Assembly (NCBI GenBank): GCA_003543215.1
Contig: DPJD01000001.1
Span: 864,924-928,923 of the forward strand
From: Erysipelotrichaceae bacterium
GTDB taxonomy: Bacteria; Bacillota_I; Bacilli_A; Erysipelotrichales; Erysipelotrichaceae
DNA length: 64,000 nt
Reading direction: 5' to 3'
The notes beneath the pieces are model-generated. The model did no database searches. It was not told the DNA's origin and worked only from the letters and a program-made list of their open reading frames with translations. This document shows positions 7,803-15,638 of the stretch, piece after piece (positions within the stretch are counted from its first letter, which is position 1; every line of letters starts with the position of its first letter). A program made the position numbers and the translations under genes.

Positions 7803-8138
7803 TTATTTCGCTTTCGACAAAGCTGCTTCAGCAGCTTTTAGTATCGCTTCGGATGTTACAGTAACACCTGCGATGACATCAACACCTTCGATGCTTTGAT
7901 TCTTCAAAATAGCGGCTGGAATCTCTTGAATCGCTGGGTCCGAAATGCCCGGTGTTTCTGTATGACTCACCACTTCAAATGCTTTGATTTTATCTTTACT
8001 GATCGTCAGCTCAATCGTGACGGGTCCATATTTACCTTCTGCACTGCCTTCATATTGTCCATCTTTATAGACTGATGCACTGGAACATCCTGTTAAAACC
8101 ACTGCCAATAACACTGCTAGCCATCCAAATCGTTTCAT
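7803..8138 (-). CDS. FMN-binding lipoprotein (electron donor to the FAD reductase)
   Basis: A 111-residue protein with a signal peptide and lipobox (LTGC, Cys about 18), then one FMN_bind domain: YKDGQYEGSAEGKYGPVTIE to GVDVIAGVTVTSEAILKAA. In this family the Thr of the (S/A)G(A/V)xxT motif carries covalent FMN added by an ApbE transferase; here that is GVTVT. The gene sits 3 nt before the FAD reductase, so the two look like a split form of enzymes that elsewhere are one FMN-FAD chain. The promoter contains a TTGTGA-N6-TTACAA element. No apbE gene is visible in the window. Confidence 0.88.
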   Translation of the reverse strand: MKRFGWLAVLLAVVLTGCSSASVYKDGQYEGSAEGKYGPVTIELTISKDKIKAFEVVSHTETPGISDPAIQEIPAAILKNQSIEGVDVIAGVTVTSEAILKAAEAALSKAK

Positions 8139-8169
8139 GTGTATTCTCCTTACACATCGATTTTAAACT

Positions 8170-8187
8170 TTGTGATATTTTTTACAA
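8170..8187. promoter_or_regulatory. Rex/Crp-Fnr-like operator of FMN lipoprotein 1
   Basis: TTGTGATATTTTTTACAA is a near-palindrome with GTGA-N6-TTAC spacing. On the minus strand it lies between a TTGTAA -35 and a TAAAAT -10 spaced by 16 nt, upstream of the 8138 start. That position suggests repression. Similar elements sit before the other two FMN lipoprotein genes. Confidence 0.55.
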
Positions 8188-8202
8188 TTGAGTTTTGCCC
8201 TT

Positions 8203-8224
8203 AAAAAAAAGGACATTTGTCCTT
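8203..8224 (-). terminator. Terminator of the two-component operon
   Basis: Minus-strand AAGGACA-AA-TGTCCTT followed by a run of eight T. It overlaps the end of the response regulator gene. Confidence 0.85.
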
Positions 8225-8843
8225 ACTTAACATGTTGTTGATAATACAAAACGGCTTCAGTACGATTTTTAACACCAATCTTTTCATAAATGACGCTAAG
8301 ATAGTTCCGAATTGTCTTTTCTGACATGAACATTTGATTGGCGATATCTTGATTAGAGAGCCCTGAGGAAAGGTGCTTTAGAATCCTGCACTCATTATCA
8401 TTCAAAACTCGCTGTATCTCATCTTTTCGCTTAACATAACAAACCATCTTATGCAAAATTGCTTCATCATAATAGGTCGATCCTACCAACACTGCTTGAA
8501 TGGCATCTAAGATACGCCGAGGATCAGAGGTTTTCAATAAAATGCCTTCTACCCCCGATTGCACACATTGATAGATAATACGATCATCTTCAAATGCAGT
8601 AAGAATCAAGATGGCTGGACGATGTTCGAATGATTCTAAAGCATGAATCACATCCATTGCATTCCCGTCTTGTAGTTGATAATCCAAGAGCACACCATTA
8701 TATCTTGTTACAGCCATGGCTTTCAGTGCATCTTTCACGCTACTTGCTTCCTGAATTTGCGCTTCTGGAAAAGTTAATTGAATGCGCGTGCGCAAACCTT
8801 CACGAACGATCGAATGATCATCCACGATTAAAATGTTCATCAT
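8223..8843 (-). CDS. NarL/DegU-type response regulator
   Basis: A 206-residue response regulator. The receiver domain has the acidic pair in ILIVDDH, phospho-acceptor Asp54 in GVLLDYQ and the conserved Lys in GILLKTS. The C-terminal LuxR-type helix-turn-helix is LNDNECRILKHLSSGLSNQD and MFMSEKTIRNYLSVIYEK. The start overlaps the kinase gene by 26 nt; Met2 at 8840 is an equal choice. It most likely controls the adjacent reductase module, whose promoter starts just after its terminator. Target sites cannot be assigned from sequence alone. Confidence 0.92.
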   Translation of the reverse strand: MMNILIVDDHSIVREGLRTRIQLTFPEAQIQEASSVKDALKAMAVTRYNGVLLDYQLQDGNAMDVIHALESFEHRPAILILTAFEDDRIIYQCVQSGVEGILLKTSDPRRILDAIQAVLVGSTYYDEAILHKMVCYVKRKDEIQRVLNDNECRILKHLSSGLSNQDIANQMFMSEKTIRNYLSVIYEKIGVKNRTEAVLYYQQHVK

Positions 8844-10224
8844 AGATTAGTCCTTTCCAAGGAACACGCAAATCTAATCGCGTTTTTCCTATTGTATTCC
8901 AATGATAGGTGCCTAGACACATTTCAATCCGATTTTTGATGCTGTTAAGTCCAAAATGTTGACTTTGATCAACTTCATCTAATTTAAATCCATGACCATT
9001 GTCCAGCAGTGTAATATTCATTGCTTCAGGATCTCCAATGATCGTACATTCAAAACGCGTGGCTTTCGCATGTTTTTTCGTATTTATCAAGAATTCTTTA
9101 ATGATATACAGAAGATGATTCATCGCTTGTGAATCAATGGGTTGAGTATAAATCATAGGTACATCAAAATTAAAATCTACTCGCAAAGCAGAATCAATGT
9201 CTGTCGAGAAAATATGCTCAAGTTCTGATTTGAACTCACTGAGATCGACACTTCGAATAACGGGTGATTTGAGAAACGACCGTATGTCCTCCATCGAAAG
9301 TTGAATATTTGCATGAAGTGTGTGCAGAATATCAGGATCGACACCCTTGGATTCAAGATTTGTGACGGATAAGTTAGCCACAAAGAGATGCTGCAAAACC
9401 ACATCATGGAGTTGGCTACCTAATTTACGTCTTTCAACACGACTGACCTGTTGTTGAAATAGGCGTTTCTCATGCAGTCTCTGTTGACGTTCATATGTAA
9501 ACATAAAAACAAATAAGCTCAACGCAATCCCCAGTGCAAATAAGATTCTAAACATTTCTATTGGCAGACCAAATTGATGAATGAAAGCATCACGATTGAT
9601 GAAACGTGCAGGAAAGAAATCAAATGCTTCTCCAACCAAGCCGGTCGAAAGTGTGTAAAGAAAAAACACAAGCGCAAGAATCTGCAGGATACGCGATAGT
9701 GTATTGAGTTTTGCGATGCGTAATTCACGTTGATAAAACAACAATGCAAAGGTCGCAAAGATACCAGCAGGTAAGGCAGTGACATAGCGTGTAAACAATA
9801 TCAAACCCTCTCGTATCAATTGGACATCAAATGCATAATCTGCCATCACAAACAAAACGCCCATCCACCAAAGTCCATAAAAAAGCGTCAAAATTGAAAT
9901 AAATATGCGTGTAAATTTCCGTATTGTTGGGATGAGATAAAAGGCAAATAACGAAAGGAAGTAGAAAGAACTTCCATATAAGAATAAGATTGTGATCGAT
10001 AGTTGAGCATTATATTCTCTGAACATTGGAATCCGGTTGAACATGATGAGCCATTCCGCAAAACCATGAATCAAACCAAAAAAACCGAGATGCAACAAAC
10101 TTCTTCTAAATGGAAAGTCCATATGTTTGTGGAATAGAAAAAAACAACTCAAACCCATCGAGAAAAATGCTAAACCATAAATAAAATACAGTACGACCAA
10201 TTGCATTGAATCCATATGCAACAC
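8818..10224 (-). CDS. Membrane sensor histidine kinase (HisKA_3 type)
   Basis: A 468-residue kinase. The first 245 residues form about seven membrane helices (near 8-27, 41-60, 74-98, 105-127, 141-163, 178-197, 223-242) with no clear extracellular domain. Then follow a HisKA_3 dimerisation helix with phospho-acceptor His273 (GSQLHDVVLQ) and a HATPase domain (IIKEFLINTKKHAKA, DNGHGF, HFGLNSIKNRIE). It is the partner of the overlapping response regulator. The signal might be a membrane, redox or hydrophobic cue, as the sensor part is almost entirely in the membrane. The start could also be at Met4 or Met7. Confidence 0.9.
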   Translation of the reverse strand: MLHMDSMQLVVLYFIYGLAFFSMGLSCFFLFHKHMDFPFRRSLLHLGFFGLIHGFAEWLIMFNRIPMFREYNAQLSITILFLYGSSFYFLSLFAFYLIPTIRKFTRIFISILTLFYGLWWMGVLFVMADYAFDVQLIREGLILFTRYVTALPAGIFATFALLFYQRELRIAKLNTLSRILQILALVFFLYTLSTGLVGEAFDFFPARFINRDAFIHQFGLPIEMFRILFALGIALSLFVFMFTYERQQRLHEKRLFQQQVSRVERRKLGSQLHDVVLQHLFVANLSVTNLESKGVDPDILHTLHANIQLSMEDIRSFLKSPVIRSVDLSEFKSELEHIFSTDIDSALRVDFNFDVPMIYTQPIDSQAMNHLLYIIKEFLINTKKHAKATRFECTIIGDPEAMNITLLDNGHGFKLDEVDQSQHFGLNSIKNRIEMCLGTYHWNTIGKTRLDLRVPWKGLIYDEHFNRG

Positions 10225-10318
10225 TTTATCCGTTTCTTTTCTTTACGTCAATCAAAGTCATATAAAAAGAAAAAATGCGAATTTAGTTCGTATATTAAAT
10301 TACTTGATTTTAGCTTGA

Positions 10319-10497
10319 TGGAATGGTAGAAATGTCCCACAAACCCCTGTAAATGCTCCTGGTCTTGCATTGGCTCGCCTTCAAGTCCCATCACTTGAAT
10401 TCTTGCGTGAAATCGAAGATAAACTAATCAAACATCAGTACTCCTACACAAAAAAGGACCAAGCATTCTTCGTACTTGATCCTTCTGGTAATCCATT
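10319..10497 (+). repeat. Direct repeat copy 2
   Basis: Near-identical to 6172-6350 (two mismatches seen). It lies in the gap of about 300 bases between the histidine kinase start and the next FMN lipoprotein. Confidence 0.95.
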
Positions 10498-10513
10498 CGA
10501 ACTTAACATTTAA
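10319..10513 (+). pseudogene. Orphan 3' fragment of a VOC gene
   Basis: In the same frame as the VOC gene this piece reads WNGRNVPQTPVNAPGLAL through FVLDPSGNPFELNI and ends at TAA 10511-10513, covering about the last 64 codons. There is no start codon, ribosome site or upstream part, so it cannot make a VOC protein. Apart from the tail the coding sequence is almost unchanged, so the copy is recent. Its different last codons and terminator suggest it came from a related but not identical allele. Confidence 0.9.
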
Positions 10514-10534
10514 GCTCAGCAATGAGCTTATTTT
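10511..10534 (+). terminator. Terminator after the VOC fragment
   Basis: TAAGCTCA-GCAA-TGAGCTTA followed by TTTT. The loop and position match the terminator of the intact VOC gene, with paired changes (GCTCA/TGAGC for CCTCA/TGAGG). It overlaps the stop of the convergent FMN lipoprotein gene. Confidence 0.8.
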
Positions 10535-10872
10535 ATGCGTGCGTTCTCGGTCGCTTGTTCAACTGCCGCGATGATCGCATCACGTGTGTAGCTCGAACCT
10601 GTAAAAACATCCACATCATCTGTGCCTTGATTTTCTACAATCTGTTCAGGCAACGCATCTAAAACAGCTTGAGCGATATCCGGGGTTTCTTCTTGAGCCG
10701 TAACCACAACTTCAGTGATTTTGTCGTTTACAAACGTCACAGTTACAGCGACTGGACCCTTCTTGCCCTCACCAACGCCTTCAAACGTCCCATCATGATA
10801 GATTTGGGGCGTTTTTGCACATGCGGATAATACGAATACGATCAAAAGCATTAAACTCATGATCTTCTTCAT
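10528..10872 (-). CDS. FMN-binding lipoprotein 2
   Basis: A 114-residue lipoprotein starting MKKIMSLMLLIVFVLSAC, with the lipobox Cys at 18, followed by one FMN_bind domain (YHDGTFEGVGEGKKGPVAV to DVDVFTGSSYTRDAI). The Thr of GSSYT is the likely covalent FMN site. I chose ATG 10872, which has an AGGAGG ribosome site, over an upstream start at 10935. It is clearly a paralogue of the gene at 10979-11323 and more distant from 7803-8138. It stands alone with its own operator-like palindrome. It may be a surface electron shuttle for extracellular reductases. Confidence 0.88.
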   Translation of the reverse strand: MKKIMSLMLLIVFVLSACAKTPQIYHDGTFEGVGEGKKGPVAVTVTFVNDKITEVVVTAQEETPDIAQAVLDALPEQIVENQGTDDVDVFTGSSYTRDAIIAAVEQATENARIK

Positions 10873-10893
10873 GGATAGCCTCCTCACATTATG

Positions 10894-10909
10894 AGTGATA
10901 TATTTCACG
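10894..10909. promoter_or_regulatory. Rex/Crp-Fnr-like operator of FMN lipoprotein 2
   Basis: AGTGATATATTTCACG has the GTGA-N6-TCAC arrangement. It overlaps the likely -10 region of the gene starting at 10872, which again suggests a repressor site. Confidence 0.5.
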
Positions 10910-10946
10910 TTAGCACAGCTAGGCAATGTTTGCATTAAAAGTGCAT

Positions 10947-10972
10947 AGAAAAGGTAAGCGATGGCTTACCTT
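10947..10972 (-). terminator. Terminator of FMN lipoprotein 3
   Basis: Minus-strand AAGGTAAGC-CATC-GCTTACCTT followed by TTTCTAT, just after the stop of the 10979-11323 gene. Confidence 0.85.
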
Positions 10973-10978
10973 ACTGAA

Positions 10979-11323
10979 TTATTTAATTTTAGCTTGTTCG
11001 ATTGCTTGTTCAACAGCTGTGACGATCGCATCGCGTGTATAGGTTGCGCCTGCGAAGGTATCGACACCTTCAGCACCTTGAAGCTCAACAATCTGAGCTG
11101 GTAAGTTTTCAAATACGACTGTCGCGATATCTGGCGTTTCTTCTTGAGCTGTGACTTCGACGGTTGTGATCTTATCGTTTTCAAATGTTACAGCGACAAC
11201 GACAGGTCCCTTCTTCCCTTCACCGGTTCCTTCATAGGTTCCGTTATTGTACACTTTTGGTGCGCTTGAACATCCTGCTAGGACTAAGACAAGCAAAAGT
11301 GCTGCACTCATCATCTTCTTCAT
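10979..11323 (-). CDS. FMN-binding lipoprotein 3
   Basis: A 114-residue lipoprotein (MKKMMSAALLLVLVLAGC, Cys 18) with one FMN_bind domain from YNNGTYEGTGEGKKGPVVV to GVDTFAGATYTRDAIVTAVEQ. The Thr of GATYT is the expected FMN attachment residue. Its domain is close to that of lipoprotein 2, so the two arose by tandem duplication. It has its own ribosome site (GAGGAGG), terminator and the best of the three GTGA-N6-TCAC palindromes. I infer that these small flavoproteins carry electrons across the cell surface to reductases encoded here or elsewhere. Confidence 0.9.
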   Translation of the reverse strand: MKKMMSAALLLVLVLAGCSSAPKVYNNGTYEGTGEGKKGPVVVAVTFENDKITTVEVTAQEETPDIATVVFENLPAQIVELQGAEGVDTFAGATYTRDAIVTAVEQAIEQAKIK

Positions 11324-11343
11324 TAATTACCTCCTCACATATT

Positions 11344-11363
11344 AATGTGACATACATCACATT
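11344..11363. promoter_or_regulatory. Palindromic operator of FMN lipoprotein 3
   Basis: AATGTGACATACATCACATT is a 20-bp palindrome with perfect seven-base arms. It fits both the Crp/Fnr pattern TGTGA-N6-TCACA and the core of the Rex pattern. It directly follows a GATAAT -10 candidate on the minus strand, so binding would block transcription start. Confidence 0.65.
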
Positions 11364-11393
11364 ATCATAATTTAACTGGAAATGCAAACATAA

Positions 11394-11419
11394 ATAAAAG
11401 ACAAGTCGCAACTTGTCTT
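11394..11419 (-). terminator. Terminator of the tig-lon-engB unit
   Basis: Minus-strand AAGACAAGT-TGCG-ACTTGTCTT followed by TTATTTA, overlapping the engB stop. Confidence 0.85.
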
Positions 11420-11987
11420 AAATGTATTTCTTACACCAGTTCTCGATTTCCTCAAGACCAGATTTATTCAGGGATGAGAAGAGAATCACATCCTGTTTAT
11501 ACGTTTCACTTAATTCTTTTTTGATGGCTAATCGCTTCGAATGGTTCAACTTATCCGACTTGGTTGCGACGATCAAGAGTGGTAATTTTTTAGACTCCAC
11601 AAATTCACGCATATCCTCATCATCTTCCGTCAAACCATGGCGGCAATCGATGACCAACATGACCCCATTGACCTTACGAAGTTCAAAGTAGTCATCCATC
11701 ATTTTTCCATATTGGATCATTTCAGAACGTGAACGTTGAGCATAACCATAACCTGGCACATCCACCAACATCAAACGTTCTTGAATCTGATAGAAATTGA
11801 TGTATCGGGTCTTCCCTGGACGCTTACCCACGTAAGCTAAGGCTTTCTGATGGGTCAAGGCATTGATCAAAGAGCTCTTACCCACATTGCTTCGTCCAGC
11901 CATTACAAATTCTGGGAAGCTTGTCTCGGGAAATTGTTTCTTTTCAACGGCTGTCGTCAGAAATTCGGCTGTGACAAAGAGATTCAT
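11418..11987 (-). CDS. engB: Ribosome biogenesis GTPase YsxC/EngB
   Basis: A 189-residue TrmE-Era-EngA-like GTPase for late assembly of the 50S subunit. G1 is GRSNVGKSSL, G3 DVPGYG and G4 TKSD, with the G2 Thr in GKTRYINF. Length and motif spacing are normal. The start overlaps the lon stop by 4 nt (ATGA), the common lon-engB order in Bacillota. It is expected to follow the heat-shock control of the upstream tig promoter if transcription reads through. Confidence 0.95.
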   Translation of the reverse strand: MNLFVTAEFLTTAVEKKQFPETSFPEFVMAGRSNVGKSSLINALTHQKALAYVGKRPGKTRYINFYQIQERLMLVDVPGYGYAQRSRSEMIQYGKMMDDYFELRKVNGVMLVIDCRHGLTEDDEDMREFVESKKLPLLIVATKSDKLNHSKRLAIKKELSETYKQDVILFSSLNKSGLEEIENWCKKYI

Positions 11988-14299
11988 TCGTGCACCAAAG
12001 CTTCCTTAAGAACTTGTTCCATGGACTCAACAGGCACAAAGGTAATCGCATCTTTGACGATCTTTGGTAGATCATCCATATCCTTCATATTCAGCTTAGG
12101 GATTAGAATCTTGGTGATGCCCACACGATGCGCAGCTAAGGATTTCTCCTTCAAGCCACCAATCGGCAAGACATTCCCACGCAAGGTCACTTCACCGGTC
12201 ATCGCCAAGTCAGAATAGACTTCACGATGCGTCAATGCGGAAACCAAAGCGGTTGTCAAAGTGATCCCGGCACTTGGACCATCCTTAGGCACGGCACCTT
12301 CCGGTACGTGGATATGGATGTCATTGCCTTCAAAGAACTTCGGATCGATGTTGTATTTCTTCGCATTGGATTTGACATAACCCAAAGCGATTTCAGTGGA
12401 TTCTTTCATGACGCTGCCCAATTGACCGGTCACGATCAAACGTCCCTTGCCTTCGAAGGTGGTGACTTCAACCGGAAGCACATCGCCCCCAAAGGAGGTA
12501 TAGGCCAAACCGGTTACGACACCGACTTGGTTGTCTTTTTCTTTCTTACCGTATTCAAAGATTTCTTTGCCCATCCACTCCATCATCAACTTATCAGTGA
12601 CTGTGATGGATTTCTTGCCATCTTTTAGGATCGCTAAGACCGATTTACGGCAGAGGTTCGCAATATGACGTTCCAGCTGACGGACACCCGCTTCACGCGT
12701 ATAGTTACGAATGATGTGCAAGATGACCTTATCGGCAATATTGAATTGTTTTGGTTTCAAACCATTCAATGCGGCTTGTTTAGGAATCAAGTGCGCCGTT
12801 GCGATGTTCACCTTTTCATCTTCAGTGTAAGAAGACAAATTGATGATTTCCAAACGGTCACGCAAAGCAGCTGGAATGTCTTCCAAGTAGTTGGCCGTTG
12901 CGATGAACATGACTTTACTCAAGTCATACGCTTCTTCCAAATAGTGATCGGAAAACATTGCGTTTTGCTCAGGATCCAATACCTCCAGCATGGCAGAACT
13001 TGGATCACCCTTGTAATCACTCGCCATCTTATCGATTTCATCAATCAAGAAGACAGGATTGACCACAGCAGCTTTTTTCATCGATTGAATGATACGACCT
13101 GGTAAAGAACCCAAGTAGGTACGACGGTGACCACGGATTTCCGCTTCATCCCGTACACCACCTAAGGAGGCCTTAACAAAGTTACGATTCAAGGCATTGG
13201 CAATGGATTTCGCCAAGGAGGTCTTACCGACCCCCGGAGGGCCAACTAAACAGAGGATCGGTGCATTCAAACTCTTGGTCATGGTTTTAACAGCCAAGTA
13301 CTCCATGATGCGATCTTTGACTTTTTCAAGTCCAAAGTGATCTTTATCCAATACGGCACGAACGGCAACCAAATCTTCATTGTCTTGGGACTCTTGCCAC
13401 CAAGGCACATTGAGCAACCAGTCCAAATAGGTGCGAATGACACCACTCTCGCCGGATGAACTTGGAAGCATTTCATAACGCTGTATTTCTTCCAATGCTT
13501 TTTTCTTAATGTTTTCTGGATATGGATTGTCTTCGACCAATCGACGTAGGCTTTCCATATCATCGGTTGAATTTGGCACATCGCCCAATTCTTCTTTGAT
13601 TGCACGAAGCTTCTCACGCAAGTAGTACTCACGTTGATTTTCTTCGATGCGTTCACGAACTTTCTCATTGATGCCTTGTTCGATGTTGGTCAATTCCTTC
13701 TCTTTTTTGAGATTTGAAATGATCATCAATAAACGTTGGTTGAGCACCAATTCTTCGAGTAATGCTTGGCGTTCATCCAAATTCATGGGGAAGTATTGCG
13801 CTACTTGATCCGCTAAGGTGACAGCACTGACACCCTTGGTCAATTGACTGAACACTTCAGGTGGGAACGATTGACCGATGTTGGTGATTTGTTCCAAACC
13901 TTTGGCGATTTGACGCACCAAAGCCATTTCTTCCAAGCTGTCGCCGACGATGTCTTCTTCAGGTTTGATGGTTGCGAACAACATACGTTCATCATCACTG
14001 AGACGAATCACGCTGGCACGTTGCACACCACTGAAGGTGACACGAAGGAAACCTTCTTTCTTCTTCATGGATTTGATCTTACACAAAGTTCCCATGGCAA
14101 AGAGATCATTCATTTTAGGATCGTCAACTAAGACATCCTTTTGACTTACGATAAATACTTGACCATCGAAGTAAGCCATCGCTTCTTCAACAGCACTGAT
14201 ACTTTTATCCCGTCCGACTTCGATCATGACATCTTGACCTGGGAAGATCAGTACGCCACGCGTTGCGATGACAGGCACATTTAATTCTAGTTTCTCCAT
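11984..14299 (-). CDS. lon: ATP-dependent protease Lon
   Basis: A 771-residue LonA: N-terminal substrate-binding domain (about 1-200), coiled-coil linker, AAA+ module with Walker A GPPGVGKTS and Walker B VFLIDEIDK, and C-terminal protease domain with the Ser-Lys dyad at about Ser676 (PKDGPSAG) and Lys719 (GGLKEK). It degrades misfolded and regulatory proteins in the cytoplasm. AAGGAGG precedes the start. It lies between tig and engB; a hairpin without a strong T tract separates it from tig, so partial read-through from the CIRCE-controlled tig promoter is likely. Confidence 0.96.
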   Translation of the reverse strand: MEKLELNVPVIATRGVLIFPGQDVMIEVGRDKSISAVEEAMAYFDGQVFIVSQKDVLVDDPKMNDLFAMGTLCKIKSMKKKEGFLRVTFSGVQRASVIRLSDDERMLFATIKPEEDIVGDSLEEMALVRQIAKGLEQITNIGQSFPPEVFSQLTKGVSAVTLADQVAQYFPMNLDERQALLEELVLNQRLLMIISNLKKEKELTNIEQGINEKVRERIEENQREYYLREKLRAIKEELGDVPNSTDDMESLRRLVEDNPYPENIKKKALEEIQRYEMLPSSSGESGVIRTYLDWLLNVPWWQESQDNEDLVAVRAVLDKDHFGLEKVKDRIMEYLAVKTMTKSLNAPILCLVGPPGVGKTSLAKSIANALNRNFVKASLGGVRDEAEIRGHRRTYLGSLPGRIIQSMKKAAVVNPVFLIDEIDKMASDYKGDPSSAMLEVLDPEQNAMFSDHYLEEAYDLSKVMFIATANYLEDIPAALRDRLEIINLSSYTEDEKVNIATAHLIPKQAALNGLKPKQFNIADKVILHIIRNYTREAGVRQLERHIANLCRKSVLAILKDGKKSITVTDKLMMEWMGKEIFEYGKKEKDNQVGVVTGLAYTSFGGDVLPVEVTTFEGKGRLIVTGQLGSVMKESTEIALGYVKSNAKKYNIDPKFFEGNDIHIHVPEGAVPKDGPSAGITLTTALVSALTHREVYSDLAMTGEVTLRGNVLPIGGLKEKSLAAHRVGITKILIPKLNMKDMDDLPKIVKDAITFVPVESMEQVLKEALVHE

Positions 14300-14319
14300 C
14301 TTAACCTCCTTATGAAGGA

Positions 14320-14340
14320 ATAAGACGCTGAGCGTCTTAT
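14320..14340 (-). terminator. Hairpin between tig and lon (weak terminator or processing site)
   Basis: ATAAGACGC-TGA-GCGTCTTAT is a perfect 9-bp stem directly after the tig stop. Only a short TT follows on the minus strand, so it may attenuate or stabilise the tig mRNA end rather than stop transcription fully. Confidence 0.5.
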
Positions 14341-15615
14341 CTATTGATTGGATTCGCGGATAAGGTCATAAGCCTTGCGTAAGCGTAGATCATAAGCGAT
14401 CGTTGCCTCCGAAGCCAATTCCTTGACCTTAGGTAAATCCATTTGATATGTTTCGGCAATTTGTACGTATTCTTTTTCGATTTCATCCGCCAAAACTTTG
14501 ATGTCTTCTGCTTGAGCGACCGCATCCAAGACCAAACGTACTTTGACCTTGCTTTCTGCATCAATGCGCATTTGTGTACGTAGATCATCGGTGCTTTGAC
14601 CTGTGATTTCAGTGTATTGTTTCAATGAGAAGCCTTGTTGGGACAAACGATTTGAGAAGTCTTCCAACATGGTTTGTGTCTCATCATCGATCAAAACTTG
14701 AGGCACATCGATTTCACTGCCTTCAACAACTTTCGTCAACAACGCGTTGTCGAAATCTTGGTTTGCCTTGGTTTGTTTGTTTTCCAACAATTCTTCTTCG
14801 AAATGCGCCTTCAAACCTTCAAGCGTATCCACATCGTGGTGATTCACTTCTTTTGCGAATTCATCACTCAAAGCTGGCAATTGCTTCGCTTTGATTTCAT
14901 TCACTTTTACCTTAAAGACAACGTCTTGTCCAGCCAAATGCTCTGCACCATAGTTTTCAGGGAAGGTAAGATTGATATCCTTTTCTTCACCACTTTGCAT
15001 ACCGATGATGGCTTCTTCAAAACCAGGAATGAACGATCCCGATCCAATTTCAAGTGCGAAGTTCTCACCCTTGCCACCTTCAAACGCAACACCATCTTTA
15101 AAGCCTTCAAAGTCAATGACAGCCGTATCTTTAAGCTCAACCAAACCGGTTTCTTTCAATACCAATTCAGCGAACTGCGCACGCAATTCTTCCAATTTAG
15201 CATCGACTTCTTCTGGTGTAACCGTTGGAATTTCTTTGGTGATGCCAAGGTTCTTGTACTCACCCAATTTGACTTCGCCCAAGACTTCAAATGTAAATTT
15301 CATATTTACGGATTCTTTACTTACCGCATCAATGCCTAATTCAGGGCGTGAGATTGGTGTTAGTTTTTGTTCATCCAAACCCGCTTCCAAAGCACTTTGT
15401 GCGATGGATTCAACCGCTTCAATCAAGATGTTTTGTTCTGTGATTTGTTTGCGAACCATATCTTCAGGAGCCTTGCCCTTGCGAAAACCAGGAACCTGAA
15501 CATTCTTCGCTAATTTATTGAGCGCTTTCTTCTGAGCGGTTTCCCATTTCTCACCATCGATTTCGACGTGTAATTCACCTTTGGTTTTTTCAATCATTGT
15601 CCATGTAGTTTTCAT
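14341..15615 (-). CDS. tig: Trigger factor
   Basis: A 424-residue ribosome-bound chaperone and peptidyl-prolyl isomerase. The ribosome-binding signature GFRKGKAPEDM is near residue 45, the FKBP-type domain (KDTAVIDFEGFKDGVAFEGG) spans about 155-240, and the rest is the helical chaperone domain. The length is typical. GGAGG lies 7 nt before ATG 15615. The promoter is unusually strong and is covered by a CIRCE operator, so HrcA control of tig, and perhaps lon and engB, is predicted. Confidence 0.96.
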   Translation of the reverse strand: MKTTWTMIEKTKGELHVEIDGEKWETAQKKALNKLAKNVQVPGFRKGKAPEDMVRKQITEQNILIEAVESIAQSALEAGLDEQKLTPISRPELGIDAVSKESVNMKFTFEVLGEVKLGEYKNLGITKEIPTVTPEEVDAKLEELRAQFAELVLKETGLVELKDTAVIDFEGFKDGVAFEGGKGENFALEIGSGSFIPGFEEAIIGMQSGEEKDINLTFPENYGAEHLAGQDVVFKVKVNEIKAKQLPALSDEFAKEVNHHDVDTLEGLKAHFEEELLENKQTKANQDFDNALLTKVVEGSEIDVPQVLIDDETQTMLEDFSNRLSQQGFSLKQYTEITGQSTDDLRTQMRIDAESKVKVRLVLDAVAQAEDIKVLADEIEKEYVQIAETYQMDLPKVKELASEATIAYDLRLRKAYDLIRESNQ

Positions 15616-15638
15616 AAGGACCTCCTTGTTGCTTGTAT

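Noticed and set aside
11984..14299. Plus-strand open frames of 95-146 codons opposite lon
   Set aside because: They lie wholly within strongly conserved lon coding sequence, lack ribosome sites and have biased, non-globular composition; shadows of the real gene.
6395..14340. AAGACGC...GCGTCTT hairpins at 6395 and 14320 as a dispersed repeat family
   Set aside because: Only two short stems share it, with different loops; chance similarity of terminators is enough.
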